DNA of 64,000 nt, from contig NZ_CP056080.1 in assembly GCF_014217215.1 (NCBI RefSeq), positions 682,001 through 746,000 of the forward strand. The letters run 5' to 3'. Both the position numbers and the translations under genes were made by a program. Below the pieces are notes generated by a model. The model saw nothing but the letters and a program-made list of their open reading frames with translations, had not been told where the DNA came from and searched no databases. Positions within the stretch are counted from its first letter, which is position 1. Every line of letters starts with the position of its first letter. The stretch comes from Rothia nasimurium (lineage in GTDB: Bacteria > Actinomycetota > Actinomycetes > Actinomycetales > Micrococcaceae). Of this stretch, positions 18,237 through 27,471 are shown in pieces.

Positions 18237-19160
18237 GTGGCCAGAGCAAAAGAACTGACCTACTGGGATGTTGAACAATACGTTACTTCCCCCACTGCCT
18301 CATCTCATAAGTACACCCGCGGGGTGCTGGGTCTGCTGACCGGTAGCGATACCTACCCGGGTGCTGCCCTCATGTCTGCCCGGGCTGCCGTCAATACCGG
18401 GGTTGGCATGGTGCGGTTTGCTGGAACGTCCTCCCTGAACTTCCAGGTACAGCTGGCCGTGCCTGAGGCTGTATGTAGTGTTGGGGAAGCCGACAACCTG
18501 CGTGTAGACGCTTGGGCCCTTGGCTCAGGTATCGCCGGAGAATCACGAGAAACTGAGGCTCTGGCCGTCCTTACGGGAGGGCAACCGGCCGTTATTGACG
18601 CAGGGGCGATTTCCCTAGCTGCCCGGCTGGTAGCTGATGGGCTAGAGCTGGCGTCACACCATATTCTGACACCCCATGCCGGCGAGCTGGTTGATGCCCT
18701 GACCTGGCTTCTGGCCCTGGCACCGTCCGCGCTCCATGCCCTTGATCCCGAATTAACAGAGCCACCCACCCGGGAGCAGGTGGAAGCTGACCCATATAGC
18801 TTTGCAACCCTCCTAGCTCAGGCAACGCGGGCCACAGTGCTGCTCAAGGGCGGAACGAGCATCTTAGCCGCACCCACCGGTGAGCTCTTTCAGATAACCA
18901 GCAAGAACCACTGGCTGGCCACCGCCGGTAGTGGGGACACCCTCACCGGTATTCTCGGGGCTCTCCTTGCCCGGTATCAGGCAGAAGAATCCGCCCCCGG
19001 TGCCCTCTCAACTGACTATGCCAGGCTAGCGGGCGCCGCCATTCAGATACATCAGTTAGCAGCAGACCTGGTGCATGGAGCAGGGATTTCTGGCCCCACG
19101 CCACCAACCCTGGTAGCCCAGAATATTCCCGAGGCCGTAGCCATATTTCTTGAGAAGTAG
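18237..19160 (+). CDS. nnrD: ADP-dependent (S)-NAD(P)H-hydrate dehydratase
   Basis: 307-aa ribokinase-like repair enzyme that restores NAD(P)H from its hydrated form. It is the YjeF C-terminal domain alone, without the NnrE epimerase domain. GVLGLLTGSDTYPGAALMSA, HAGELVDAL, VLLKGGTSI and the ATP-site signature TAGSGDTLTGILGALLA are visible. The GTG start follows the acpS stop by 1 nt, behind GAGGAGG. The acpS-nnrD pairing is frequent in actinobacteria. Confidence 0.92.
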   Translation: MARAKELTYWDVEQYVTSPTASSHKYTRGVLGLLTGSDTYPGAALMSARAAVNTGVGMVRFAGTSSLNFQVQLAVPEAVCSVGEADNLRVDAWALGSGIAGESRETEALAVLTGGQPAVIDAGAISLAARLVADGLELASHHILTPHAGELVDALTWLLALAPSALHALDPELTEPPTREQVEADPYSFATLLAQATRATVLLKGGTSILAAPTGELFQITSKNHWLATAGSGDTLTGILGALLARYQAEESAPGALSTDYARLAGAAIQIHQLAADLVHGAGISGPTPPTLVAQNIPEAVAIFLEK

Positions 19161-19170
19161 ACCTATAACA

Positions 19171-19201
19171 AAGGCCGGTTACCCTGACGGTAACCGGCCT
19201 T
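19171..19201. terminator. Bidirectional terminator between nnrD and the sugar transferase gene
   Basis: AAGGCCGGTTACC (19171-19183) and GGTAACCGGCCTT (19189-19201) form a perfect 13-bp stem with a 5-nt loop between two convergent genes. Confidence 0.9.
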
Positions 19202-19215
19202 CTTGCATACGAGTC

Positions 19216-20688
19216 CTAGTAGGCGCCATCCTTAGCGAAGACCGCGCGGACGGTGCGGAAAAGAATGACGATATCGCTCATCACCGACCAGTTCTCAACG
19301 TAGTAGAGGTCTAGGCGAATAGACTCTTCCCACGAGAGATTCGAGCGGCCAGAGACCTGCCAGAGGCCAGTAATGCCGGGCTTGACCAGCAGGCGGCGGT
19401 AGGCGTCCTCTTCGTACTGTTCAACTTCAGAGGGCAGCGGGGGGCGGGGGCCTACCAGCGACATATCGCCGACAAAGACGTTCCACAGCTGAGGAAGCTC
19501 ATCGATAGAGTACTTGCGGATAAACTTACCGATCTTAGTGATGCGGGGGTCGTCTGCCATCTTAAAGAGCACCCCATTACCCTCGTTCTGATCCATCAGT
19601 TCCTTTTTGAGCTCTTCGGCGTTGGTCACCATGGAGCGGAACTTAATCATGTGGAAGGGAGTGCCGCGGTAGCCGACGCGTTCCTGTAAGAAGAAGATGG
19701 GGCCGCCGTCCTTTTTGACCAGCAGGGCAACGGGGACGAGCAGGGGGGCCAGGAAAATCAGGCCAAGGCCCGATGCTACAACGTCGATAGCCCGCTTGAC
19801 CAGAGCCTGCATGCCTTCAATACGGGGAGTATGAACGTGAATCAGGGGGATGCCGTTGAGCGGCTGGGTATGGATACGGGGGCCCGCGATATCGGTCATA
19901 GCGGGAGCCATGATAAGTGCGACGTGGGCAGCAGCTAGTGCCCATCCCAGACGGCGTAGCTCTGTGGGATTGAGCCCGTGACCGGTAGAAACCGCCACCG
20001 CGTGAATATTGTTCTCACGGACTACCTTAAGGACCTCGGCTGCATCGGGCGAGTAGCCCAGGGTCGGGATAGTCCCCTCGGCAAGCTGGGTGCCAGGACG
20101 CGAACGGGGCAGGTAGGCTGCTACCGGCGAGAGGCCTGAGGTGCGGGCCCCCTGGAGGGTCTTGTAGAGGTGCTCGCCCGAGGCTGAGTCACCGATAATC
20201 ATGACGCGGGAAAGTGCGCGCCCCTTATACCGCCAGTGAACGAGCCAGCGGCGGACGCCCCAGCGGGCGCAGAGAAGCAGAACAATGCCGATGGGGTAGG
20301 CCAGCATAACGTAGGTGCGGGCAAAATCAATTTTGGTCAGATAGGAGAAGATCGCGATAACCGCAAAGAAGTAGGTTGTCGCTTTAGTGACGAGTCGGTA
20401 TTCATCGACGCCATGGCCCAGGTAACGGATGTTCCGGCTATTGGCAATCGAGAGTGCAAAAAACCAGATAAGACCAAAGGCTACGCCGGTTCCTACATAT
20501 CCTAGGGGCAAGGGGGTGCGGGCAGCGACTTCGGTATTCTGAAAGCCGAAGCTGATGATATGAGCCAGTGCGATAGTCACCGCAATAGTCAAAATATCGA
20601 CTAGGTAAAGCGCAGCTTTGACCTTGGGATGCCAGGTGCGGCGGTTGCGCGTTTCTACCCACCGCTCCTCAATGTACTGTTCATTCAC
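19216..20688 (-). CDS. Undecaprenyl-phosphate sugar phosphotransferase (WcaJ/WbaP type)
   Basis: 490-aa polyisoprenyl-phosphate hexose-1-phosphate transferase that should start exopolysaccharide or capsule repeat units on undecaprenyl phosphate. About five N-terminal membrane segments (30-165) are followed by a nucleotide/CoA-binding-like domain (SRVMIIGDSASGEHLYK onward), a membrane hairpin (about 285-310), and the catalytic domain with KFRSMVTNAEE, RKYSIDELPQLWNVFVGDMS, GPRPPLPSE and KPGITGLWQVSGRS. Final residues are AKDGAY. No other polysaccharide genes adjoin it, so it appears as an orphan priming enzyme. Confidence 0.92.
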   Translation of the reverse strand: MNEQYIEERWVETRNRRTWHPKVKAALYLVDILTIAVTIALAHIISFGFQNTEVAARTPLPLGYVGTGVAFGLIWFFALSIANSRNIRYLGHGVDEYRLVTKATTYFFAVIAIFSYLTKIDFARTYVMLAYPIGIVLLLCARWGVRRWLVHWRYKGRALSRVMIIGDSASGEHLYKTLQGARTSGLSPVAAYLPRSRPGTQLAEGTIPTLGYSPDAAEVLKVVRENNIHAVAVSTGHGLNPTELRRLGWALAAAHVALIMAPAMTDIAGPRIHTQPLNGIPLIHVHTPRIEGMQALVKRAIDVVASGLGLIFLAPLLVPVALLVKKDGGPIFFLQERVGYRGTPFHMIKFRSMVTNAEELKKELMDQNEGNGVLFKMADDPRITKIGKFIRKYSIDELPQLWNVFVGDMSLVGPRPPLPSEVEQYEEDAYRRLLVKPGITGLWQVSGRSNLSWEESIRLDLYYVENWSVMSDIVILFRTVRAVFAKDGAY

Positions 20689-20864
20689 TAGTGTGTATTC
20701 CCCTAAAGATGGAGTCTGCTCCGGGTGCGAGAGTGAGGTGGGCAGACCTGTACGATTAGGCTTTTAATACTACAGTGTCAGCTGGCTTGAGAGCAGGTAA
20801 ATATCCTGAAATATGCTTCACACTTTCAGCTGAAAGTAACTTGTTAGTGCTGGTCAGAGTGGTC

Positions 20865-21641
20865 TTAGCGGGTAAGTCCAGCTTCATGCAGGATAAAATC
20901 AATCACCGGTTCGTAGAGGTGCGGGGTGACGTTATCGTCCATGGGGACCGCAACGAGTATCTGCCCCTGTTCGGCGGAGACAAAAAGCCCGGGGTCATTG
21001 CAGTCGGCGATACCGATGGTCGGAATCCCCGCGGACGCCGCATAGCCGGCAAGCCCGTGGTCGGCGATAACAAGATCGGGGGTAATTCCCCGTTCTTGGA
21101 GCTGGGCGAGTGCTAGCTGCATGGGGCCGGGGAAGTGGGTGTGCTGCAGGTTGCCGTACTGCTCGAACATGATGACGTCAAAGATTTGGCGGATATCGCC
21201 GTCAAGAAAACGGTCGCCCTCCTCGATGGTCAGGACGGTCGCGCCGTAAGCTTTGGCCGCTGCTGCGAGGCGGGCGTAGATAGGGAAGAGCCCCGCGGGG
21301 TGGCCGGTAGCAAAGAGCAGGCTTTTGCCTGCCCGTACCGCGTCACCGAAGATACGGGCGTATTCGGCGAGGCCATCAATACAGAGATCAGCGCTGATGG
21401 TGTCTTGGCCCTCCCTGTGGTTGGGGTCGGAACTGGTGCCGACCCTGCGCGCCAGCAGCTCGAAGATGTCGTCGACGGTCCAGTCCCTGGTCCACTTCAC
21501 ACCGAACTCTAGGTGCTCGTTGCCCTCAACAAAGCCCTGCATATGGGCGAGGTTGTTCTCACGGGCGGTTGCTACCTGCCCGGTGATCCGGGATTTATCG
21601 AGGTAGGCTGCGAATTCTTGGCGGGTCATGGAAAAGGTCAC
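20865..21641 (-). CDS. Conserved actinobacterial phosphatase-like protein
   Basis: About 258 aa, soluble. Recognisable blocks are LLFATGHPAGLFPIYARLA, TPDLVIADHGLAGYAASAG and GIADCNDPGLFVSAEQ. Proteins of this type are often annotated simply as phosphatase in actinobacteria. I see no standard phosphatase motif, so the reaction is unknown. The GTG at 21641 was chosen because AGGAGG (21648-21653) lies 6 nt upstream; this site overlaps the mshA stop codon, which implies coupling to mshA. A longer in-frame start at 21665 would overlap mshA. Confidence 0.7.
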   Translation of the reverse strand: MTFSMTRQEFAAYLDKSRITGQVATARENNLAHMQGFVEGNEHLEFGVKWTRDWTVDDIFELLARRVGTSSDPNHREGQDTISADLCIDGLAEYARIFGDAVRAGKSLLFATGHPAGLFPIYARLAAAAKAYGATVLTIEEGDRFLDGDIRQIFDVIMFEQYGNLQHTHFPGPMQLALAQLQERGITPDLVIADHGLAGYAASAGIPTIGIADCNDPGLFVSAEQGQILVAVPMDDNVTPHLYEPVIDFILHEAGLTR

Positions 21642-21651
21642 GGGGTTCCTC

Positions 21652-22857
21652 CTAGGAGCGGGCAAGGGACTGGTAGAGCTGAATAAGGGTCTGGGCTGTT
21701 GCCTGCCAGGTAAAGTCGTGGGCGCGCCGGGCCCCGGCTTGCCCTAATGTGAATCGACGCTGCGGGTCTCTCACAAGCTGCTCGATGGTGTCCGCCCAGG
21801 CGGCGGGCGTCCGCTGGGCTACCAGCAGACCGGTGACGCCGTCAGCTACTGCTTCCATGAGCCCGTCCACCTTGCTAGCGAGCACCGGGGTGCCGCAGGC
21901 AGAGGCCTCTAGGGCAACCAGGCCAAAGGTTTCTGAGGATGAAGGGCAGGCTACGATGTCGGCCTTTCGGAAAGCCTGGGCGAGATCGGGGGTGGGCATC
22001 GAGGGAAGTAGGCGGACGTGCTCGCCTAGTCCCAGCTCTTCTGCTCGGGTATCGAGATCCTGTTCATAGTTTGTGCCGGAGGTTCCAATGATGTCGAGGG
22101 TAACGTCCAGCTCTCGCGGAAGTAGGCCGAGGGCTTCAACCAGCAGATGAGGGCCCTTGAGGTGCTGGGGGCGGCCGGCAAAGACCAGGTGGGCTGCGCC
22201 GTCCTGCCCTTCGTGAAGAGGGCGGACGCCCTCGCGTGGGGAGAAAACAGAAAGGTCAACGCCGGGGGCTACCGTCACCAGTTGGGATTCTTGTGCCCCG
22301 TAGAAGTCGCGCATCTGGGCTGCCTCATACTCCGTATTGACTACTAGAGCGGCGGCCCTACGGACAAGTGCCTGCTCACCGCGCAAACGTACCTCGGGCT
22401 CTGGACGCTCGCCCTCACCCAGCCGGTCATTTTTGGCAGCTGCGGTGGTGTGCATTGTATGAGCGAGCGGTACCTGCGGGTAGGCTGCAAGGGCCGCCAG
22501 GCCCGAGAGCCAGTAGTGGCTGTGAACCAGCTGGGGCGGTCGCGACGCTATAGCCCGAACGGCCATAGCAAAGCCCGGAACCAGCTCAGGTAAATCTTCC
22601 TTACGGGCTCCTTCAGCCTCAGGCAGGTAGAGAGCGGTAACGGTGGCCCGCTCGTGATACCGTACCTGCCCAGCTTGCTGGCGGTCAGTTGCCAGCGTAA
22701 AAACTTCCACGGTCAGCTGGGGGTTGACCTCAAGAAGGGCCGCCAAAGAACGCTCAATATAGACGTTCATGCCGCCAGCATCCCCTGATCCAGGTTGGGC
22801 CAGGGGTGAGGTATGCAGCGAAAAGATATGCAGGTGCAGCGGAAAAGAAAAACTCAC
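21652..22857 (-). CDS. mshA: D-inositol-3-phosphate glycosyltransferase (mycothiol synthesis)
   Basis: 401-aa GT4 glycosyltransferase that joins GlcNAc from UDP-GlcNAc to inositol-3-phosphate, the first step of mycothiol. The MshA hallmark HTSPLAQPGSGDAGGMNVYI lies near residues 15-35; VHSHYWLSG, HTMHTTAAAKND, TVAPGVDLSVFSP and the nucleotide-sugar ESFGLVALEASACGTPVLAS region follow (here SETFGLVALEA). The GTG start has no good Shine-Dalgarno but TAGAGT 6 nt upstream. The phosphatase-like gene overlaps its end. Confidence 0.88.
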   Translation of the reverse strand: MSFSFPLHLHIFSLHTSPLAQPGSGDAGGMNVYIERSLAALLEVNPQLTVEVFTLATDRQQAGQVRYHERATVTALYLPEAEGARKEDLPELVPGFAMAVRAIASRPPQLVHSHYWLSGLAALAAYPQVPLAHTMHTTAAAKNDRLGEGERPEPEVRLRGEQALVRRAAALVVNTEYEAAQMRDFYGAQESQLVTVAPGVDLSVFSPREGVRPLHEGQDGAAHLVFAGRPQHLKGPHLLVEALGLLPRELDVTLDIIGTSGTNYEQDLDTRAEELGLGEHVRLLPSMPTPDLAQAFRKADIVACPSSSETFGLVALEASACGTPVLASKVDGLMEAVADGVTGLLVAQRTPAAWADTIEQLVRDPQRRFTLGQAGARRAHDFTWQATAQTLIQLYQSLARS

Positions 22858-22863
22858 ACCTCT

Positions 22864-22869
22864 ACTCTA
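22864..22869 (-). promoter_or_regulatory. -10 element placed for a leaderless mshA transcript
   Basis: TAGAGT on the minus strand ends 6 nt before the GTG start of mshA. Confidence 0.4.
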
Positions 22870-22973
22870 CCCCTGCCACATCTGCCCGCGCCCTGTAGAC
22901 GTCAGCGCAGGTGCGCTAACGGCAAACTCAACTAAGCTAGAGAAGAAAAGACCCTACGCCCAAGGATGACACC

Positions 22974-24233
22974 GTGTCTATCGACAGCCTCTACCGCGCC
23001 CACGGCTTCGTGCCCCTTGACGCTCCCACAGACGCAGAACGCCTCGCCGTCATCGACCTGGATGCCGTCGAACATAACGTCCGGCGCATCAAAACCCTCA
23101 TCGGGCAGCGCGCCCTCATCGCCGTGGTCAAAGCGGACGCCTACGGGCACGGGGCTCTCGACGTAGCCCGATCAGCAGTGGCGGCAGGAGCTGACTACCT
23201 GGGGGTCGTCCACGTCAAAGAAGCCCGCACACTCCGCGCCGGCGGTGTTACAGCCCCCATTATCGCCTGGCTCCACACCCCTCGAACTGACTTTTCCCAA
23301 GCCCTCACAGACAACCTCGAATTGGGCGTCTCAAGCACCTGGGAACTTGACACCATTGCAACCACCCACCGTGTCAGCGGGCGGTACGAGCCGATCAAGA
23401 TTCATCTCAAAGTAGATACCGGCCTAGGCCGCAACGGTGTGACCATGAGCGAACTACCGGCGCTCGCCGCTGCCGCCCGCCAGCTCGAAGAGGACGGGGT
23501 GCTGCAGGTGGTTGGGGTCTTCTCCCACCTGGCAGTAGCTGACGAACCAGAACGTACCGAAACAGCAGAGCAGTCCCAGACCTTCGACCGGGCACTAGAT
23601 ATCCTGCACTCTGCCGGCCTGCGACCGACCCTGCGCCACCTTGCTAATACTCCCGCGACCTTCAGCGCGGCGTCCGTTGGCGCAGAAGAAGGCCTGCTGC
23701 GGGACGCCGTCCGTGTGGGTCTCGGTCTCTACGGGCTGTCACCCCTACCCGGGAAGACCCCCGCTGACCTGGGGCTCAAGCCGGTCATGCACCTGCAAAC
23801 CTTCATCAACGCGGTCAAGGAAGTCCCCGCAGGCCAAGGCGTCTCCTACGGCCTCAACTACGTGACCGACAAACCCACGACCCTGGCCTTGGTACCGGTT
23901 GGCTACGCGGACGGCGTTCCCAGAGTCGCAACCAGCGGGCCGGTCCGTATCTACCCGGCCTCCGGCCCCTCCCGAACCTACCGAGCAGTGGGCCGAATCG
24001 CCATGGACCAGCTGGTCGTAGACCTCGGTGAACCCGGTTTGGCTGATCCCGCAGCGGGCTTCCTGGGTGCCCCCGCCGTCCTCTTCGGAACCGGCGACAA
24101 CCCGCCTGTCACCGACTGGGCAGAAGCCTCCGGAACGATTAACTACGAAATCGTCACCCGCATATCCCCGCGCGTCACCCGCATCAGCGTCGGCGGATCC
24201 TGGCGCCAGCGCGACACCGAAAGCGAGCAGTAA
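22974..24233 (+). CDS. alr: Alanine racemase
   Basis: 419-aa PLP enzyme that supplies D-alanine for peptidoglycan. The PLP-binding K53 is in VVKADAYGHGAL; the second catalytic residue, a Tyr, lies in QGVSYGLNYVT; RVGLGLYGLSP is typical of the barrel end. The N-terminal 25 residues precede the usual start of the fold. GTG at 22974 has AAGGA 7 nt upstream. tsaE begins 3 nt after its stop, so it heads the tRNA t6A operon, an arrangement common in actinobacteria. Confidence 0.96.
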   Translation: MSIDSLYRAHGFVPLDAPTDAERLAVIDLDAVEHNVRRIKTLIGQRALIAVVKADAYGHGALDVARSAVAAGADYLGVVHVKEARTLRAGGVTAPIIAWLHTPRTDFSQALTDNLELGVSSTWELDTIATTHRVSGRYEPIKIHLKVDTGLGRNGVTMSELPALAAAARQLEEDGVLQVVGVFSHLAVADEPERTETAEQSQTFDRALDILHSAGLRPTLRHLANTPATFSAASVGAEEGLLRDAVRVGLGLYGLSPLPGKTPADLGLKPVMHLQTFINAVKEVPAGQGVSYGLNYVTDKPTTLALVPVGYADGVPRVATSGPVRIYPASGPSRTYRAVGRIAMDQLVVDLGEPGLADPAAGFLGAPAVLFGTGDNPPVTDWAEASGTINYEIVTRISPRVTRISVGGSWRQRDTESEQ

Positions 24234-24236
24234 ACC

Positions 24237-24830
24237 GTGACCGACCGCGTCCTTGACCTTGAAATCACCGGCCCCGAGCACACCCGTGCCATCGCCCTGG
24301 CCCTAGCGCCCCTGCTTACCTCGGGCGACGTCCTGATTCTCACCGGCGAACTGGGAGCCGGCAAAACCACCTTCACCCGCTCCCTCGGCGAAGGACTCGG
24401 CGTACGTGAGGGGGTCATCTCACCCACCTTCGTCCTCTCCCGCGTTCACCCCAATCTACCCGACGGCCCCCGCCCCGGCGGGCCTGACCTCGTGCACGTT
24501 GACGCCTACCGACTCGCCAGCTCAGAAGAACTTGACGACCTCGACCTCGAATACTCCCTTGACCGGTCCGTCACCGTCATCGAATGGGGCCGTGACAAAG
24601 CCGAACACCTCTCAGAATCTATTCTCGATCTGGAATTTACCCGGGTGACAGGCGCAGACCTGGCCGAGACCGACCCCTACCAGCTTTACGCCCCAGGCCA
24701 AGAAACTGAGCGCGACGATGAGGAGGGAAACCCCGAACCCCGCCGCCTACGATTGATAGGCCAGGGGCCCCGATGGGAGGCAATCTGGCATGATCTCACA
24801 GACACCCTGACCTCAGTGGGGCTAAACTAG
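24237..24830 (+). CDS. tsaE: tRNA t6A biosynthesis ATPase TsaE
   Basis: 197-aa P-loop ATPase that works with TsaB and TsaD in threonylcarbamoylation of A37 in ANN-decoding tRNAs. The Walker A is GELGAGKTTF; SPTFVLSRVHP and VHVDAYRL are family segments; VIEWGRDKAEHL follows. It is longer than E. coli TsaE through an acidic insert (about 145-170). GTG start; tightly packed between alr and tsaB. Confidence 0.94.
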   Translation: MTDRVLDLEITGPEHTRAIALALAPLLTSGDVLILTGELGAGKTTFTRSLGEGLGVREGVISPTFVLSRVHPNLPDGPRPGGPDLVHVDAYRLASSEELDDLDLEYSLDRSVTVIEWGRDKAEHLSESILDLEFTRVTGADLAETDPYQLYAPGQETERDDEEGNPEPRRLRLIGQGPRWEAIWHDLTDTLTSVGLN

Positions 24831-24834
24831 GGGA

Positions 24835-25515
24835 GTGCTTTTACTCGCTCTTGACTCATCTGCAACTGCCTCGGTAGCCCTAGGCTCCTACGAGGGCGGT
24901 ACCTTGACCCTCCTTGCTCACCGGGCTACCACCGATACCCGCTCACACGCTGAGGTCATGTCGCCTTTCGTGGAGCAGGTCTTAGCCGAAACCGGCTACC
25001 GGGGGAATGACCTTGATGCCCTGGTTGCTGGCACCGGCCCCGGCCCTTTTACCGGCTTGCGCGCAGGAATCGTGACAGCCCGCACGCTGGCTTTCGCCTG
25101 GGGTAAGCCCCTTTATGGCCTGATGAGTCTGAATGCTTTGGCGGAAGCCGCGGCAGATACCGCCCGTACCCGGGGGCACCAGAAGTTCCTGGTCGCCAGT
25201 GATGCCCGCCGCCGCGAGATTTATTCCGCAGTCTACGAGCTGACCGACACCGGCTACACCCTGCTTGAGGGCCCCACCGTGGGTTCTGCTTCACAGACAC
25301 CCCAGCTACCTGTCTACGGATTTGGCGCAGGCCTTTACCCTCGGGACCTCGCGAGCCAGGAGGACTTTGAGACCCTCCAGCCCGATGCCCGCACCCTGTT
25401 GGCCGCCGCCTGCCGGTTAGGGGTGGAGAACCTGAGCCAGGACACCTCCGCCCTCTACCTGCGTGAATCCGATGCCAAGGTACCGGCTACCCGCAAGAAG
25501 GCCCTGGGCTCATGA
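24835..25515 (+). CDS. tsaB: tRNA t6A biosynthesis protein TsaB
   Basis: 226-aa inactive ASKHA-fold paralogue of TsaD that forms the TsaB-TsaD heterodimer. It starts (M)LLLALDSSATASVAL and has GTGPGPFTGLRAGIVTARTLAF. The GTG start lies 4 nt after the tsaE stop; TAAACT (24823-24828) lies 6 nt before it, so an internal leaderless transcript is possible. rimI overlaps its stop (ATGA). Confidence 0.94.
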   Translation: MLLLALDSSATASVALGSYEGGTLTLLAHRATTDTRSHAEVMSPFVEQVLAETGYRGNDLDALVAGTGPGPFTGLRAGIVTARTLAFAWGKPLYGLMSLNALAEAAADTARTRGHQKFLVASDARRREIYSAVYELTDTGYTLLEGPTVGSASQTPQLPVYGFGAGLYPRDLASQEDFETLQPDARTLLAAACRLGVENLSQDTSALYLRESDAKVPATRKKALGS

Positions 25516-26048
25516 GCCTAGCCGCCCTGCCCACCGGTCTAGCGGGCGGAGTCACCGCCCGGCCCATGACCCTGCACGACATTCCAGCCGTCCACACCCT
25601 AGAGCTTGCGCTCTTCCCCGCCGATGCCTGGCCCCTGGACATGTTCCTGGCTGAAATCACCCACCCCAGCCGGGCCTACATCGTACTTGAAACACCGGCC
25701 AGCGACACCGAACCAGCCCAGGTGATTGGCTACGCCGGGTGTATGAGCCTTGCCGATACCGCCGACGTGCAGACCATAGCCGTGGTGCCAGCCTACGAAG
25801 GCCGCGGTTACGGGCGGGCCATGCTGGACTATCTGGCCAGGGAAGCCGGCGCCCGGGGAGCCGAAAAAATCATGCTCGAAGTACGAGCCGATAACCCCCG
25901 CGCCCAAGACCTCTACCGGCGCAACGGCTATGAGCATATTCACACCCGCCGCCGCTATTACCGCGATGGGGTGGATGCTCTGATTATGAGCCGAGAACTC
26001 CCGTCCGCGCCCGAAGCAGACTCCGCAGGTAGCCGAACCTCAGCCTAA
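25512..26048 (+). CDS. rimI: Ribosomal protein S18-alanine N-acetyltransferase RimI
   Basis: 178-aa GNAT acetyltransferase. The acetyl-CoA loop is [47 protein letters not shown] is the usual C-terminal half. Start overlaps tsaB (ATGA). Within the tsaB-rimI-tsaD order it is the RimI member, although actinobacterial RimI substrates are less certain than S18. Confidence 0.92.
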   Translation: MSLAALPTGLAGGVTARPMTLHDIPAVHTLELALFPADAWPLDMFLAEITHPSRAYIVLETPASDTEPAQVIGYAGCMSLADTADVQTIAVVPAYEGRGYGRAMLDYLAREAGARGAEKIMLEVRADNPRAQDLYRRNGYEHIHTRRRYYRDGVDALIMSRELPSAPEADSAGSRTSA

Positions 26049-26106
26049 CCCCGCACCAGGCCCGGCCTCAGCCCGGCCCCAGAAACCTAAGCAAAGAAGA
26101 CCCACC

Positions 26107-27207
26107 ATGACAGACCAGCCCCTTGTCCTTGGCATCGAATCGTCCTGCGACGAAACCGGCATCGGTATTGTGCGCGGACAGACCCTGCTGACCAACACCG
26201 TGTCCTCCTCCATGAACGAGCATGTCCGCTTTGGCGGCGTGATCCCCGAGATCGCCTCCCGCGCGCATTTGGACGCCCTGATCCCTGCCCTAGGTGCAGC
26301 TCTGGACGAAGCCGGGGTAACCCTGGATGAGATTGACGCTATCGCCGTGACCGCAGGCCCAGGCCTTGCCGGTGCCCTCATGGTGGGAGTTTCAGCGGCT
26401 AAAGCTCTGGCTACCGCAACAGGTAAGCCCCTCTACGGCATCAACCACCTGGTAGCTCACGTCGGAGTGGGCTTGCTCGATGACTGCGGTATTGAAGGCC
26501 ACACCGCTGACTTTCTGGACGGTCTACCCGCCAGCGGGTTAGGCGCACTGCTCGTTTCTGGCGGGCACACCGAGATTCTGGCGGTCCGGGATATCACCAG
26601 TGATGTAGAACTGCTGGGTGCCACCCTTGATGATGCCGCCGGTGAAGCCTACGACAAGGTAGCCCGGCTGCTGGGCCTGCCCTACCCTGGCGGGCCTGCG
26701 ATTGACCGGGCTGCGGCTCAGGGCGATGGCACCGCCTTTGCCTTCCCCCGCGGCCTATCTACCCGCAAATTTATGGGAACCGCCGAAGAACCCGGCCCTC
26801 ACCGCTATGACTTCTCTTTCTCCGGCCTCAAAACCGCTGTGGCTCGTGTGGTGGAAGGCTTTGAAGCGCGTGGTGAAGAAGTGCCCGTGGCTGATATTGC
26901 CGCCAGCTTCCAAGAAGCGGTGGTCGATGTGATTACCCGCAAAGCCATGCTGGCTTGTACCGAACGCGGCATTGATACTCTGCTTCTAGGCGGTGGCGTG
27001 GCGGCGAACTCGCGCTTGCGCTCGCTGACTGCGCAGCGCTGTGCAGAGAATGGGATTAAGCTGGTGATCCCTCAACTGAGCCTGTGCACCGATAATGGGG
27101 CCATGGTTGCGGCGCTGGGCGCCCGGCTAGTGGCTGAGGGGCGTGCCCCCTCCGGCATTGACTTTACGGCTGATTCTTCGCTACCTGTTACCACGATTGC
27201 GGTCTAG
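26107..27207 (+). CDS. tsaD: tRNA N6-adenosine threonylcarbamoyltransferase
   Basis: 366-aa ASKHA-fold catalytic subunit of t6A37 synthesis. It begins with [15 protein letters not shown], has the metal ligands H114 and H118 in NHLVAHVG, and [11 protein letters not shown] and [11 protein letters not shown] near the end. Length is slightly above the E. coli enzyme through a small insert (about 120-145). AAAGAAG lies before the ATG. It is the last gene of the alr-tsaE-tsaB-rimI-tsaD operon; no strong terminator is visible after it. Confidence 0.96.
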   Translation: MTDQPLVLGIESSCDETGIGIVRGQTLLTNTVSSSMNEHVRFGGVIPEIASRAHLDALIPALGAALDEAGVTLDEIDAIAVTAGPGLAGALMVGVSAAKALATATGKPLYGINHLVAHVGVGLLDDCGIEGHTADFLDGLPASGLGALLVSGGHTEILAVRDITSDVELLGATLDDAAGEAYDKVARLLGLPYPGGPAIDRAAAQGDGTAFAFPRGLSTRKFMGTAEEPGPHRYDFSFSGLKTAVARVVEGFEARGEEVPVADIAASFQEAVVDVITRKAMLACTERGIDTLLLGGGVAANSRLRSLTAQRCAENGIKLVIPQLSLCTDNGAMVAALGARLVAEGRAPSGIDFTADSSLPVTTIAV

Positions 27208-27353
27208 TTCTCTAGCCTTGGAGAGCGGTTGCTCAGATGCAGAGTCGGGAACCTATGACAAGTCGGCCTTTGTAATGATTTGACCATGAAGCCAGTAAAT
27301 AGGAAATGTCTTTTTTTGAATAGCTAGTGTGGAATCTAGCGGGAAATTAAAGA

Positions 27354-27411
27354 TTGACAGCCTTTTTGAGTGGCTTATATCATAATTTGTAGGTTCGGCG
27401 CTGAAACCTAC
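27354..27411 (+). promoter_or_regulatory. Promoter and inverted repeat upstream of the bacteriocin cassette
   Basis: TTGACA (27354-27359), an 18-nt spacer and TATCAT (27378-27383) form a good sigma-A type promoter in AT-rich DNA. GTAGGTT (27389-27395) and AACCTAC (27405-27411) form a perfect 7-bp inverted repeat with a 9-nt spacer right at the expected transcription start. It could be an operator or a 5' hairpin. The gap 27208-27471 holds nothing else that I can identify. Confidence 0.5.
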
Positions 27412-27471
27412 CCTTACCCATCTGGGGTTGGTCTATGGTGATCATCCCCTAAAGTGAAAGGATTTCCCCTG

